DNA of 17,169 nucleotides from Actinomycetota bacterium (lineage in GTDB: Bacteria; Actinomycetota; Actinomycetes; S36-B12). The translations under genes were made by a program, and so were the position numbers. Positions 7,507-15,916 of this stretch are shown here, one piece after another; positions within the stretch are counted from its first letter, which is position 1; each line of letters starts with the position of its first letter. Location of the stretch: the NCBI GenBank assembly GCA_947472655.1, contig CANJCG010000023.1, forward strand, positions 1-17,169, given 5' to 3'. The notes under the pieces are model-generated. The model did not search any database, was not told where the DNA came from, and was given only the letters and a program-made list of their open reading frames with translations.

Positions 7507-8214
7507 GTGATTGTTGCGGGTTTTCCAGCGGGCTCTTGGGGCACCAATTGCTTCGTGATAGCACCTGGTGCAGGGGAGCCGTGTCTCATCGTTGATCCAG
7601 GCCAGGACTCTATTGGCGGCGTCATGGACATTGTTCGTGAGAACAAACTTCGTCCGGCCGCGGTCCTCATCACTCACGGCCATATTGATCATGCTTGGTC
7701 AGTGGCACCACTCACTCATGATTTTGGTATTCCGGCCTTCATCCACGCCGATGATCGCGGCAGATTGGCTGATCTGGCTGGTTCAACGATTGCAGCTAAC
7801 CGTGATGCACTGCTCGCGATGACCAAAGGCGAGCTTGAATTAACCGAGCCGGAAGATGTCCGTCTGATAACTGACGATGAAATTCTTGACATGGCTGGTC
7901 TAAAAATGCGAGTAAGGCACGCACCTGGCCACACCCAGGGTTCTGTGGTCTTTGAACGACTAGGCGATGCAGAAATGCCGCCGATTATGTTTGCGGGTGA
8001 TCTGCTCTTCGCAGGAAGTATTGGGCGTACCGATTTGGATGGTGGCGATATGGCCGCGATGCAGCGTTCACTCGAGCGCATCGTCCTCACTGCCGACGAC
8101 ACAATGGTGGTACTCCCCGGTCATGGTCAGCAGACCACGATTGGGCAGGAGCGCGCCACCAATCCCTTCCTGCAACCAAATAGCCCGCACTTTCCCGCAC
8201 GGACAGGTCTATAA
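7507..8214 (+). CDS. Metallo-beta-lactamase-fold hydrolase (glyoxalase II-like)
   Basis: A small zinc hydrolase of the MBL superfamily. The family includes hydroxyacylglutathione hydrolases, but the true substrate of the actinobacterial members beside hisS is not settled, and glutathione is usually absent in actinobacteria. The 235 residues hold every metal-ligand motif: THGHIDH (56-62), APGHT (His142), AGD (Asp165) and LPGHG (His206). The N-terminal FPAGSWGTN strand matches the family start. The frame is open back to 7357, but the extra 50 residues would run antisense into the cyclophilin gene and lack family similarity. I therefore place the start at GTG 7507, just after a leaderless-type -10. 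hisS starts two bases after the stop, a pairing common in actinobacteria. It could act in metabolite detoxification or thioester cleavage; this is inference from the fold. Confidence 0.9.
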   Translation: MIVAGFPAGSWGTNCFVIAPGAGEPCLIVDPGQDSIGGVMDIVRENKLRPAAVLITHGHIDHAWSVAPLTHDFGIPAFIHADDRGRLADLAGSTIAANRDALLAMTKGELELTEPEDVRLITDDEILDMAGLKMRVRHAPGHTQGSVVFERLGDAEMPPIMFAGDLLFAGSIGRTDLDGGDMAAMQRSLERIVLTADDTMVVLPGHGQQTTIGQERATNPFLQPNSPHFPARTGL

Positions 8215-8216
8215 CC

Positions 8217-9497
8217 GTGGCGCAGTTGCAAGCACCAAAAGGCGTTCCAGAATATTTCCCAGGCAGAAGCGCCACTTTTCTCGCTGTGCGCGAAGCACTG
8301 AGTGCGCCGGCGCGTCGCGCTGGCTACGGTTACGCGGAACTTCCCGTCTTTGAAGACACAGCTTTATATGTTCGCGGTGTCGGAGAGTCAACTGATGTTG
8401 TAGCAAAAGAGATGTACACCTTTGAAGATCGTGGTGGCCGTTCACTGTCATTGCGCCCTGAGGGCACTGCTGGGGTCATGCGAATGGTTATTGAAAACAA
8501 CCTTGACCGCGGCCAACTGCCGGTCAAGTTGTACTACGCTGGCGCATTTTTTCGCGCAGAGCGTCCACAACATGGCCGTTACCGTCAGTTGCAGCAGGTC
8601 GGGCTCGAAGCAATCGGCACCGATGATCCAGCATTGGATGCCGAGGTAATTTCATTGGCAGACATAGGTTTTCGTTCGCTTGGATTAACCCAATTCACTC
8701 TGCAACTAACGTCCCTTGGTTGCGCACAATGTCGCCCTGCCTACCGCGTTCTACTGCAAGACTTCTTAGCAAATCTTGAATTGGATGATGCAACTCGTGA
8801 AAGGGCAGCGATTAACCCCTTGCGTGTTCTGGATGACAAGCGGGAAGGTGTGCAGACACAACTTACTGGCGTCCCATACATGGTGAATCACCTTTGTGGC
8901 GCCTGCCAGTCTCACTACGACGATGTTCGAACTGCGCTACGTCTGCTTAAAGTTGAATGGACTGAAGCGCCATCGTTGGTACGAGGCCTTGACTACTACA
9001 CCCGCACCGCATTCGAATTCACACACCATTTATTGGGTGCACAATCTGGAATTGGTGGCGGTGGCCGTTACGACGGTCTGATGGCATCCCTTGGTGGCCA
9101 AGACCTTTCAGGTATCGGTTGGGGCCTTGGCACAGACCGCACGCTTTTAGCTTGCGAGGCCGAAGGGCTTACTCCAGGTGCAGGTCCGCTGGTGGATGTA
9201 TTCGCAGTGCCGATTGGCGATGATGCAAAATCAGCTCTGATCGCGTTGGGCGGAGAACTGCGGGCAGCCGGGGTTCGATTTGATGTGGCTTACGGAGATC
9301 GTGGGCTCAAGGGTGCGATGAAGGCGGCCGATAAGAGCCAGGCGCCTTGGGTGCTCATCGTTGGCGATCAAGAGGTAGCTGACGGCACAGTTGTTATTCG
9401 CGACATGACAAGTGGCGAACAAGAGACTGTGGCATGGGAAAGTGTGCAGCCGCTACTGGCGCAACGACTAAAGAAAAACGAAGGGATCCACTCGTGA
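8217..9497 (+). CDS. hisS: Histidyl-tRNA synthetase
   Basis: HisRS charges tRNA-His with histidine and is a class II dimer in the cytoplasm. The 426 residues show LRPEGTAG (79-86), motif 2 with FRAERPQHGRYR (112-123), the histidine-binding RGLDYYTRTAFEF (256-268) and motif 3 start GIGGGGRYDG (278-287). An anticodon-binding domain follows from about 325. Two CxxC pairs, Cys169/172 and Cys227/230, sit in the insertion domain between motifs 2 and 3 and could bind zinc. GTG 8217 follows the hydrolase stop by two bases, with a weak AGGT upstream. The first residues, QAPKGVPEYFP, match the family N-terminus. The stop overlaps the aspS start (GTGA). Confidence 0.97.
   Translation: MAQLQAPKGVPEYFPGRSATFLAVREALSAPARRAGYGYAELPVFEDTALYVRGVGESTDVVAKEMYTFEDRGGRSLSLRPEGTAGVMRMVIENNLDRGQLPVKLYYAGAFFRAERPQHGRYRQLQQVGLEAIGTDDPALDAEVISLADIGFRSLGLTQFTLQLTSLGCAQCRPAYRVLLQDFLANLELDDATRERAAINPLRVLDDKREGVQTQLTGVPYMVNHLCGACQSHYDDVRTALRLLKVEWTEAPSLVRGLDYYTRTAFEFTHHLLGAQSGIGGGGRYDGLMASLGGQDLSGIGWGLGTDRTLLACEAEGLTPGAGPLVDVFAVPIGDDAKSALIALGGELRAAGVRFDVAYGDRGLKGAMKAADKSQAPWVLIVGDQEVADGTVVIRDMTSGEQETVAWESVQPLLAQRLKKNEGIHS
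9481..9487 (+). promoter_or_regulatory. Shine-Dalgarno that decides the aspS start
   Basis: AAGGGAT lies about 7 bases before the GTG at 9494. It selects that codon over the in-frame ATG at 9434, which would add 20 unrelated residues read inside hisS. Confidence 0.6.
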
Positions 9498-11245
9498 TTC
9501 GATCCGCCTACGCGGGCAAACTGCGGGCATCTGATGCCGGGGCAACCGTCACACTCGCAGGATGGGTAGCCAGCCGCCGCGATCATGGGGGTGTTGCATT
9601 TTTGGATCTTCGCGATGCCTCTGGTGTTGTGCAGGTTGTTGTGCATGATGCAGACATTGCTCATGGGCTACGCGATGAGTACTGCCTCAAGATCACGGGA
9701 ACTGTTGCTATCCGACCAGTTGGCAATGAAAACGCCGAACTGCCAACTGGCGCCATTGAAGTGATGTCTACTGAAGTCGTAGTTCTGTCAGTCTCAGCGC
9801 CGCTACCATTTCCGATTGACGACCGAATCGCGGTGAACGATGAAGTTCGGTTGAAGTACCGCTACCTAGACCTTCGTCGTCAATCTGCGGGCGATGTATT
9901 GAGGATGCGATCGAAACTGAATCAGATTGCCCGCAATCTGCTCATTGACCGTGATTTCGTAGAAATTGAAACACCGACATTGACGCGTTCAACACCTGAA
10001 GGCGCTCGGGACTTCTTGGTTCCTGTGCGGTTACAGCCTGGTCACTGGTACGCGCTTCCGCAGTCGCCTCAGTTGTTTAAGCAGTTGCTCATGGTCGGCG
10101 GCATGGAGCGCTATTTCCAGATTGCTCGCTGTTACCGTGATGAAGATTTCCGTGCTGATCGCCAACCTGAATTCACTCAACTTGATATCGAGATGTCATT
10201 CGTTGAACAAGAAGACATCTTGGAACTCGGTGAAGAGTTAGTGCGCGCGATTTGGCAGGGAATCTTGGGTTACACCATCGGTGACATTCCTCGCATGACA
10301 TACCACGAGGCAATGCGCCGATTTGGATCCGATAAGCCGGATCTTCGCTACGGCATGGAACTCATTGAGCTCACCGATTTCTTTAAAGACACGCCATTTC
10401 GGGTCTTCCAATCTGAATACGTAGGTGCTGTTGTCATGCCAGGTGGCGCAGACCAAGCACGTCGTGCCTTTGACGCGTGGCAGGAGTGGGCAAAGCAGCG
10501 CGGAGCAAAGGGTCTTGCATACGTAACGGTAGATGCCGATGGTGAATTAGGCGGTCCTGTAGCCAAGAACATCAGCGAACAAGAACGCGCGGGCATCGTT
10601 GCTGCAACAGGTGCGAAGAAAGGCGATTGCATTTTCTTCGCTGCCGGCAAGCCAAATGATGCTCGTCCGCTGCTTGGCGCAACGCGAGATGAAATTGCGC
10701 GGCGCTTGGAACTTATCGAAGAAGGCACCTGGTCATTCCTTTGGGTAATTGATGCTCCAATGTTTGAGATGACGGATGAAGGTGATTGGACCGCAGTTCA
10801 CCACCCATTTACGTCACCAAACACCGAATGGCTCGATAAATTTGAGGAAGCACCAGATCAAGCTCTCGCTTGGGCTTACGACATAGTGTGCAACGGCAAT
10901 GAAATCGGTGGAGGGTCTATCCGTATCCATCAAGGTGATGTGCAAGAACGCGTCTTTGCATTGCTTGGTATGGACGAAACCGAAGCTAATGACAAATTCG
11001 GATTCTTACTCGATGCATTCAAGTTCGGACCACCACCTCACGGCGGCATTGCTCTTGGCTGGGATCGCATTTGCATGCTCCTTGCCGGTGCAACATCACT
11101 TCGTGATGTGATCGCTTTTCCTAAGACGGGTGGCGGACAAGATCCATTGACCGGTGCGCCGACGCCAATCACGCCTCAGCAGCGCAAGGAGGCTTTCATT
11201 GATGGCCTTCCTGTAAAGCCGCAGGTGACCCCAGTCAAGGCGTAA
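9494..11245 (+). CDS. aspS: Aspartyl-tRNA synthetase, probably non-discriminating (Asp/Asn)
   Basis: Class II synthetase that charges tRNA-Asp and, if non-discriminating, also forms Asp-tRNA-Asn for amidation by GatCAB. From GTG 9494 the protein is 583 residues, the bacterial size. It has an N-terminal OB-fold anticodon-binding domain (1-105), a catalytic core with motif 2 (YRDEDFRADRQPEFTQLD, about 214-231), the bacterial GAD-type insertion, and motif 3 (GIALGWDRICMLLAG, about 518-532). In the anticodon loop the sequence is RRDHGG with His31, as in AspRSs shown to be non-discriminating. Discriminating enzymes such as that of E. coli have RRDLGS. The GTGA overlap with hisS couples the two synthetases. 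No AsnRS or gat gene is in the window to settle specificity. Confidence 0.95.
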   Translation: MIRSAYAGKLRASDAGATVTLAGWVASRRDHGGVAFLDLRDASGVVQVVVHDADIAHGLRDEYCLKITGTVAIRPVGNENAELPTGAIEVMSTEVVVLSVSAPLPFPIDDRIAVNDEVRLKYRYLDLRRQSAGDVLRMRSKLNQIARNLLIDRDFVEIETPTLTRSTPEGARDFLVPVRLQPGHWYALPQSPQLFKQLLMVGGMERYFQIARCYRDEDFRADRQPEFTQLDIEMSFVEQEDILELGEELVRAIWQGILGYTIGDIPRMTYHEAMRRFGSDKPDLRYGMELIELTDFFKDTPFRVFQSEYVGAVVMPGGADQARRAFDAWQEWAKQRGAKGLAYVTVDADGELGGPVAKNISEQERAGIVAATGAKKGDCIFFAAGKPNDARPLLGATRDEIARRLELIEEGTWSFLWVIDAPMFEMTDEGDWTAVHHPFTSPNTEWLDKFEEAPDQALAWAYDIVCNGNEIGGGSIRIHQGDVQERVFALLGMDETEANDKFGFLLDAFKFGPPPHGGIALGWDRICMLLAGATSLRDVIAFPKTGGGQDPLTGAPTPITPQQRKEAFIDGLPVKPQVTPVKA

Positions 11246-11254
11246 GCCTCGAAA

Positions 11255-12565
11255 ATGACGCTGTTCGATGAGGGTCAGGGGCTGGTACCACTCGCGGTGC
11301 GTATGCGCCCGATCAGCATTGATGATGTGGTTGGGCAAGAAGCAGCGCTGAGCCCGGGTACCCCGCTTCAGAATCTGCTGACCGGCAGCGGTTCAGCGAT
11401 TTCGATAATTTTATGGGGTCCACCGGGAACCGGAAAAACAACACTGGCCACATTGGTGTCATTAGTTTCAGGTCGTGCGTTTGCACAACTTTCCGCAGTG
11501 ACGTCGGGTGTTAAAGAACTTCGCGAAGTCATTGAAGCAGCCCGAAGCAGATCGTCTATTCATGGACAAGGAACGGTTCTGTTCATCGATGAAGTCCATC
11601 GCTTCAGCAAGAGTCAACAAGATGCTTTGTTGCCTGCGGTTGAAAATGGCGTCGTAACTCTGATTGCCGCAACTACGGAGAATCCTAGTTTCTCGGTGAT
11701 CTCACCTTTGCTTTCACGAAGTCTTGTGGTGACTCTGCAACCGTTGACCGATCAGGCAATTGCAACATTGCTGCATCGAGCCCTGCAAGACGAACGCGGA
11801 TTTAACGCTGAGTATGAAATTGCCGAAGATGCCTTAGCTGATCTCATTCATTTAAGCCTTGGCGATGCTAGACGCAGTTTGACTGCCTTAGAGGCAGCCG
11901 TAATTGCCGCGCAGGCCGACGATTCAAAGAAGATCCTGCTCTGTCACGTGGAACAAGCCGTTCAGCATGTTGCTTTGCGCTATGACAAAGACGGTGACCA
12001 GCACTACGACGTCATTAGCGCCTTCATCAAGAGTGTGCGCGGGAGTGACCCAGATGCAGCACTGCACTATTTAGCACGGATGCTTGAAGCCGGCGAAGAC
12101 CCAAGATTTGTTGCGAGGCGCTTGATGATTTTGGCCAGTGAAGACATCGGAATGGCTGATCCCCAGGTGCTGCAAACGGCAGTGGCGGCAGCAACGTCGG
12201 TAGCTATCGTTGGGATGCCTGAGGCTCAAATTATTTTGGCCCACGCCACGGTGCATGCGGCTTTGGCGCCTAAATCAAATGCAATCGTCTCGGCGATCAT
12301 GGAAGCCAGAAATGACGTGCAGCGAGGTCGAGTCGGCACCGTGCCCATCTGGCTACGAGATGCGCATTACCCAGGTGCTGAAACCCACGGTCACGGTCAG
12401 GGGTACATCTACCCACATGACCTGCCAGACGCTGTCGCGGAACAGAGTTATCTGCCTGAGCAGTTACAGGGCGTGCGGTACTACCGACCAACCCAGCATG
12501 GTGCTGAAGCGGCTTGGGGTCGGATTGCGCAAAGGCTTGAGCAGCTTCGCAAGGGCGACCGTTAA
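11255..12565 (+). CDS. rarA: Replication-associated recombination ATPase RarA (MgsA family)
   Basis: RarA is an AAA+ ATPase related to clamp-loader subunits that acts at stalled replication forks and on single-stranded DNA ends. The 436 residues contain PLAVRMRP and the VVGQ box at the N-terminus, Walker A GPPGTGKTT (55-63), Walker B LFIDEVHRF (about 109-117), the TTENPSFSVISPLLSRS sensor/arginine-finger block, and the RarA-specific C-terminal clamp-like part. The last includes FIKSVRGSDPDAALHYLA, PRFVARRLMILASEDIG and the HYPGAETHGHGQGY region. No motif is missing. The ATG follows the aspS stop by nine bases without a clear ribosome site, so coupling to aspS is likely. Confidence 0.96.
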   Translation: MTLFDEGQGLVPLAVRMRPISIDDVVGQEAALSPGTPLQNLLTGSGSAISIILWGPPGTGKTTLATLVSLVSGRAFAQLSAVTSGVKELREVIEAARSRSSIHGQGTVLFIDEVHRFSKSQQDALLPAVENGVVTLIAATTENPSFSVISPLLSRSLVVTLQPLTDQAIATLLHRALQDERGFNAEYEIAEDALADLIHLSLGDARRSLTALEAAVIAAQADDSKKILLCHVEQAVQHVALRYDKDGDQHYDVISAFIKSVRGSDPDAALHYLARMLEAGEDPRFVARRLMILASEDIGMADPQVLQTAVAAATSVAIVGMPEAQIILAHATVHAALAPKSNAIVSAIMEARNDVQRGRVGTVPIWLRDAHYPGAETHGHGQGYIYPHDLPDAVAEQSYLPEQLQGVRYYRPTQHGAEAAWGRIAQRLEQLRKGDR

Positions 12566-12566
12566 G

Positions 12567-12581
12567 GTTGAGGTACTCAAC
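12567..12581 (+). repeat. Short inverted repeat in the rarA-small gene gap
   Basis: GTTGAG and CTCAAC flank a 3-base centre (GTA), just after the rarA stop and before the small gene's ribosome site. It could be a short RNA hairpin or an operator half-site pair. At 6 bp it may equally be chance. A TAAGGT (12563-12568), which also fits TANNNT, overlaps its left edge. Confidence 0.3.
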
Positions 12582-12584
12582 GTT

Positions 12585-12590
12585 AGGGAG
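12585..12590 (+). promoter_or_regulatory. Shine-Dalgarno for the small membrane gene
   Basis: AGGGAG lies 7 bases before the ATG at 12598. It supports that codon over an upstream in-frame TTG at 12568, which has no good site. Confidence 0.65.
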
Positions 12591-12597
12591 CTTGGTC

Positions 12598-12810
12598 ATG
12601 CGCAGGATGTTTTGGGTGGCTGTTGGCGCGGCCGGCGGCATCTATGCCTACAAGCGCGGACAGCAATTCGCCGAGGAATCACGTGAGCGTGGTGTTGTTC
12701 TCACGGTCCAACAAGTAGCTATGAATGCGGCTTCTACTGTGGAATCAGCGATAACTATGGTTGAAAATCGGTTACATCAGCAACGCACCTCTGATGGCGA
12801 AGGAGCATAA
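12598..12810 (+). CDS. Small single-TM protein before alaS (DUF6167-like)
   Basis: A 70-residue protein of unknown function. A basic start (MRR) is followed by a hydrophobic, glycine-containing segment (about 4-20, MFWVAVGAAGGIYAYKR) that can span or anchor in the membrane. A charged, helix-prone tail of about 50 residues should face the cytoplasm. Size, the MRRxFW start and the place directly before alaS resemble the actinobacterial DUF6167 family, a match made from memory. The DUF948 protein often found beside it in relatives is absent here. Start choice rests on the AGGGAG site; a TTG start at 12568 would add ten residues of non-family sequence. It ends two bases before alaS. Its tail also contains the alaS ribosome site. 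Confidence 0.82.
   Translation: MRRMFWVAVGAAGGIYAYKRGQQFAEESRERGVVLTVQQVAMNAASTVESAITMVENRLHQQRTSDGEGA
12800..12805 (+). promoter_or_regulatory. Shine-Dalgarno for alaS
   Basis: AAGGAG, 7 bases before the alaS GTG and inside the last codons of the small membrane gene. It fixes GTG 12813 as the alaS start. Confidence 0.8.
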
Positions 12811-12812
12811 CC

Positions 12813-15488
12813 GTGGATTCCGCTGAGATTCGCAGTCGGTTCCTTCGCTTTTACGCTGACCGCGGGCACCAAGTTGTTCCTTCTGCCTCGCTCTTACTCG
12901 ATGACCCAACTTTGCTTTTTGTGAACGCTGGCATGGTGCCGTTTAAGCCGTATTTTCTTGGTGAAGCCCCTGCTCCTTATCCGCGTGCCACGAGTGTGCA
13001 AAAAGTTGTGCGCACCCTTGATATTGAAGAAGTGGGCCGGACCACTCGCCATGCTTCATTCTTCCAAATGGCAGGGAATTTTTCCTTTGGTGATTACTTC
13101 AAGGAAGAGGCAATTCCATTTGCCTGGGAACTTCTGACCAAATCGGTCAGTGATGGTGGATACGGTTTTCCGGAAGAAAAACTCTGGGCAACCGTTTATC
13201 TTGATGACGACGAAGCTATTGATATCTGGCATAAGAAGGTTGGCCTTCCACTGGATCGCATTCAGCGTCGTGGTCAAGCAGATAACTTCTGGTCCATGGG
13301 TGTTCCCGGACCTTGTGGGCCTTGCTCTGAAATTTATTACGACCGAGGGCCAGATCATGGTCGCGACGGCGGACCAGTCGCAGACGAGGATCGATACCTC
13401 GAAGTGTGGAATCTGGTCTTTATGCAAAATATTCGCGGAGAGGGTCCAGGGAAAGAAGGTTACCCAATTATTGGCGACCTACCTGCGAAGAACATTGATA
13501 CCGGTATGGGTCTTGAACGCATGGCGGCGCTATTGCAAGGCGTCGACAACATTTACGAAATCGATACCACTAGAGGTATTTTGGATCGTGCTGCTGAATT
13601 AACGGGCGCCAAATACGGTAAGGACCACAAGTCCGACGTCGCCCTTCGTGTGATCGCGGACCATGCTCGAACATGCGCATTCTTGATCGGGGATGGCGTA
13701 CTTCCTGGAAACGAAGGACGCGGTTATGTTCTTCGTCGGTTGATGCGACGAGTGATCCGTAACATGCGTATCTTGGGGGCTCAAGATCCAACGATGGGTG
13801 AGCTGATCGATGCCACGGTGCTCACCATGGCACCGCAGTATCCCGAACTGAACGATGAAGCCAACCGCATTCGCCAAATTGCAGTAGCTGAAGAGGGTGT
13901 ATTCATTCAAACGCTCAAAGCTGGAATCACAATTTTTGATACGGCCGCGTCAAAAATTCGAAGCAGTGGTGGAACAACAGTGTCAGGTGAGCAGGCCTTT
14001 ACGCTCCACGACACTTTCGGTTTCCCCTTCGATCTAACTTTGGAAATGGCTGCAGAGCAGGGCTTGGAAGTAGACGAAGTTGGTTTTCGTTCGCTCATGG
14101 GTCAGCAGCGCGAACGCGCTAAGGCAGACGCTCGTGAACGTAAGAGCGGATTAACAACATCCACTGCTTACCGCGAGATTCTTGAGCACGGTGGCCGCAC
14201 CGCATTCACCGGTTATAGCGAAGTGGACTCAGAGGCAACCATCATCGGCTTAGTGAGCGAAGGCGCAACGATTGCGGTTGCAGCCCAAGGTGATCACGTT
14301 GAAATCATTCTCAATCGTTCACCGTTTTATGCGGAATCGGGCGGCCAACTTGGTGACCGAGGCCGCATCATCACGAACACAGGTTGTGTTGCAGATGTTT
14401 ACGACGTGCAGATGCCAGTTGCTGGATTATTTGTGCACAGAGCAGAAGTGAAACGCGGTGAATTCACACAGGGCCTTTCAGTAGAAGCGCATGTAGATAT
14501 CTATCGCCGCCGCGCAATTTCTCGTGCGCATACCGCCACTCACATGATTCACCGCGCCTTCCGCGAAGAGCTTGGTGACACTGCTACCCAGATGGGTTCG
14601 GAGAATGCCCCTGGACGTCTGCGATTCGACTTTCCAAGCCCCAAAGCGATCTCGCCGACAGTGATGCAAACAGTTGAAGGCAAAGTCAACGAGATGCTTC
14701 TCGAGGATCTTGCTGTGACAGCGCAGAACATGACGCAAGAGCAAGCCCGCAAAATGGGTGCGATGGCATTGTTTGGCGAAAAGTATGGTGACTCGGTCCG
14801 GGTTATCTCCGTTGGCGACTGGGCTCACGAGCTGTGTGGCGGCACTCATGCGCAGCGCTCTGGTCAACTCGGCGTGGTGACTTTCCTGGGTGAAGGTTCC
14901 ATCGGGGCGGGCGTGCGTCGAATAGAAGCACTCGTCGGTGCCGACGCCTATCAGTTCCTAGCCAAGGAACACATCTTGGTAAGTCGACTCACCGATATGC
15001 TTAAGGTGCCGGCCGATCAACTGCCCGAGCGCATTGAACGCACCATTAATTCTTTGAAGAATGCTGAGCGAGATCTCGATCGGGTCAAAGCGGCCCAACT
15101 CACCGCAAGCCTTGATGACATCATCGGTATCGGCGAAGACATCGGCGCAATCCGATGCTGGATTTTCCAGGCCCCGACGACTATTGATGCAGCGCAAATG
15201 CGGGACTTGGTGATGAAGGCCAAGGGTCGTAATAGACCAGAGATCCCCGTCGTCATGTTTGGCACGCTTATTGCAGACGGCAAGGTTTCTGCCATCGCGA
15301 CGGCCAATGAGAAAGCAGTTGAACTTGGCCTCGGAGCAAACCAGATGCTCCAGGCAGCATTGGCTTGCCTAGATGGTCGGGGCGGCGGTAAACCCGATAT
15401 GGCCCAGGGGGGCGGTTCTAATATCAACGGTGTTGATGAGGCCGTCGCTGCAGTTAAGGCTCTTATCGCGACAAAGGCCGCAAACTGA
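12813..15488 (+). CDS. alaS: Alanyl-tRNA synthetase
   Basis: AlaRS charges tRNA-Ala and hydrolyses mischarged Ser- and Gly-tRNA-Ala. The 891 residues cover the whole family architecture. The class II catalytic domain starts with RSRFLRFYADRGH and holds RATSVQKVVRTLDI and FFQMAGNFSFGDYFK; the tRNA-recognition helices come next. The editing domain has its metal ligands HTATH (His573, His577) and CGGTH (Cys675, His679). A coiled segment (about 720-760) and the C-Ala domain, ending in GRGGGKPDMAQGGG, complete the protein. All editing ligands are present, so the enzyme should proofread. ruvX follows after two bases, the standard alaS-ruvX-mltG-aroE order of actinobacteria. Confidence 0.98.
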   Translation: MDSAEIRSRFLRFYADRGHQVVPSASLLLDDPTLLFVNAGMVPFKPYFLGEAPAPYPRATSVQKVVRTLDIEEVGRTTRHASFFQMAGNFSFGDYFKEEAIPFAWELLTKSVSDGGYGFPEEKLWATVYLDDDEAIDIWHKKVGLPLDRIQRRGQADNFWSMGVPGPCGPCSEIYYDRGPDHGRDGGPVADEDRYLEVWNLVFMQNIRGEGPGKEGYPIIGDLPAKNIDTGMGLERMAALLQGVDNIYEIDTTRGILDRAAELTGAKYGKDHKSDVALRVIADHARTCAFLIGDGVLPGNEGRGYVLRRLMRRVIRNMRILGAQDPTMGELIDATVLTMAPQYPELNDEANRIRQIAVAEEGVFIQTLKAGITIFDTAASKIRSSGGTTVSGEQAFTLHDTFGFPFDLTLEMAAEQGLEVDEVGFRSLMGQQRERAKADARERKSGLTTSTAYREILEHGGRTAFTGYSEVDSEATIIGLVSEGATIAVAAQGDHVEIILNRSPFYAESGGQLGDRGRIITNTGCVADVYDVQMPVAGLFVHRAEVKRGEFTQGLSVEAHVDIYRRRAISRAHTATHMIHRAFREELGDTATQMGSENAPGRLRFDFPSPKAISPTVMQTVEGKVNEMLLEDLAVTAQNMTQEQARKMGAMALFGEKYGDSVRVISVGDWAHELCGGTHAQRSGQLGVVTFLGEGSIGAGVRRIEALVGADAYQFLAKEHILVSRLTDMLKVPADQLPERIERTINSLKNAERDLDRVKAAQLTASLDDIIGIGEDIGAIRCWIFQAPTTIDAAQMRDLVMKAKGRNRPEIPVVMFGTLIADGKVSAIATANEKAVELGLGANQMLQAALACLDGRGGGKPDMAQGGGSNINGVDEAVAAVKALIATKAAN

Positions 15489-15490
15489 AC

Positions 15491-15916
15491 ATGCCCAAAG
15501 GTGTGCGGTTGGCTTGTGACGTGGGCACGGTCCGCATAGGAGTCGCTCGTAGCGATTTCCATGGGATTTTGGCGGTGCCGTTAGATGCTGTAGCCGCCGG
15601 CGAACAGAGTTTCAGCACTATCGCGTTGCTCGTTGAAGAATACGAAGCGGTTGAGGTCATTGTTGGCTTGCCGCTGAACATGGATGGCACTGAGGGAGCC
15701 TCCGCCGATATGGCCCGAGATTGGGTGAACACACTCAGTGATCACATAACAATTCCCATTCAATTTATTGATGAGCGACTCACCACCGTTCAAGCGCAGC
15801 GTGGGCTCCATGCGGCTGGGCGAAATATCAAGAATTCGCGCTCAGCCATTGATAGCGCATCTGCAGTGGTTCTATTGCAATCCGTGCTTGATGCCGCGAG
15901 CAGTAAAAGCCAATGA
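15491..15916 (+). CDS. ruvX: RuvX/YqgF-type RNase H-fold nuclease
   Basis: RuvX is an RNase H-fold nuclease linked to Holliday-junction resolution and, in E. coli, to 16S rRNA 5' end maturation. The 141 residues show LACDVGTVRIGVA with Asp10, EVIVGLPLNMDG (55-66), FIDERLTT (92-99, Asp94/Glu95) and SAIDSASA with Asp121. These are the acidic residues expected for metal-dependent catalysis. Its ATG follows the alaS stop by two bases. Its TGA overlaps the mltG ATG, so translation of the three is likely linked. Confidence 0.95.
   Translation: MPKGVRLACDVGTVRIGVARSDFHGILAVPLDAVAAGEQSFSTIALLVEEYEAVEVIVGLPLNMDGTEGASADMARDWVNTLSDHITIPIQFIDERLTTVQAQRGLHAAGRNIKNSRSAIDSASAVVLLQSVLDAASSKSQ

Noticed and set aside
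9434..9493. 20-residue N-terminal extension of AspRS
   Set aside because: It reads inside hisS and is Thr/Lys-rich without family match; GTG 9494 has a ribosome site and a standard GTGA overlap.
14478..14867. 129-residue minus-strand open frame in alaS
   Set aside because: It is antisense to the AlaRS editing domain; no motif.
15017..15562. 181-residue minus-strand open frame
   Set aside because: It is antisense to the alaS end and ruvX start, both clear genes; Ala/Ser/Pro-rich shadow with no domain.
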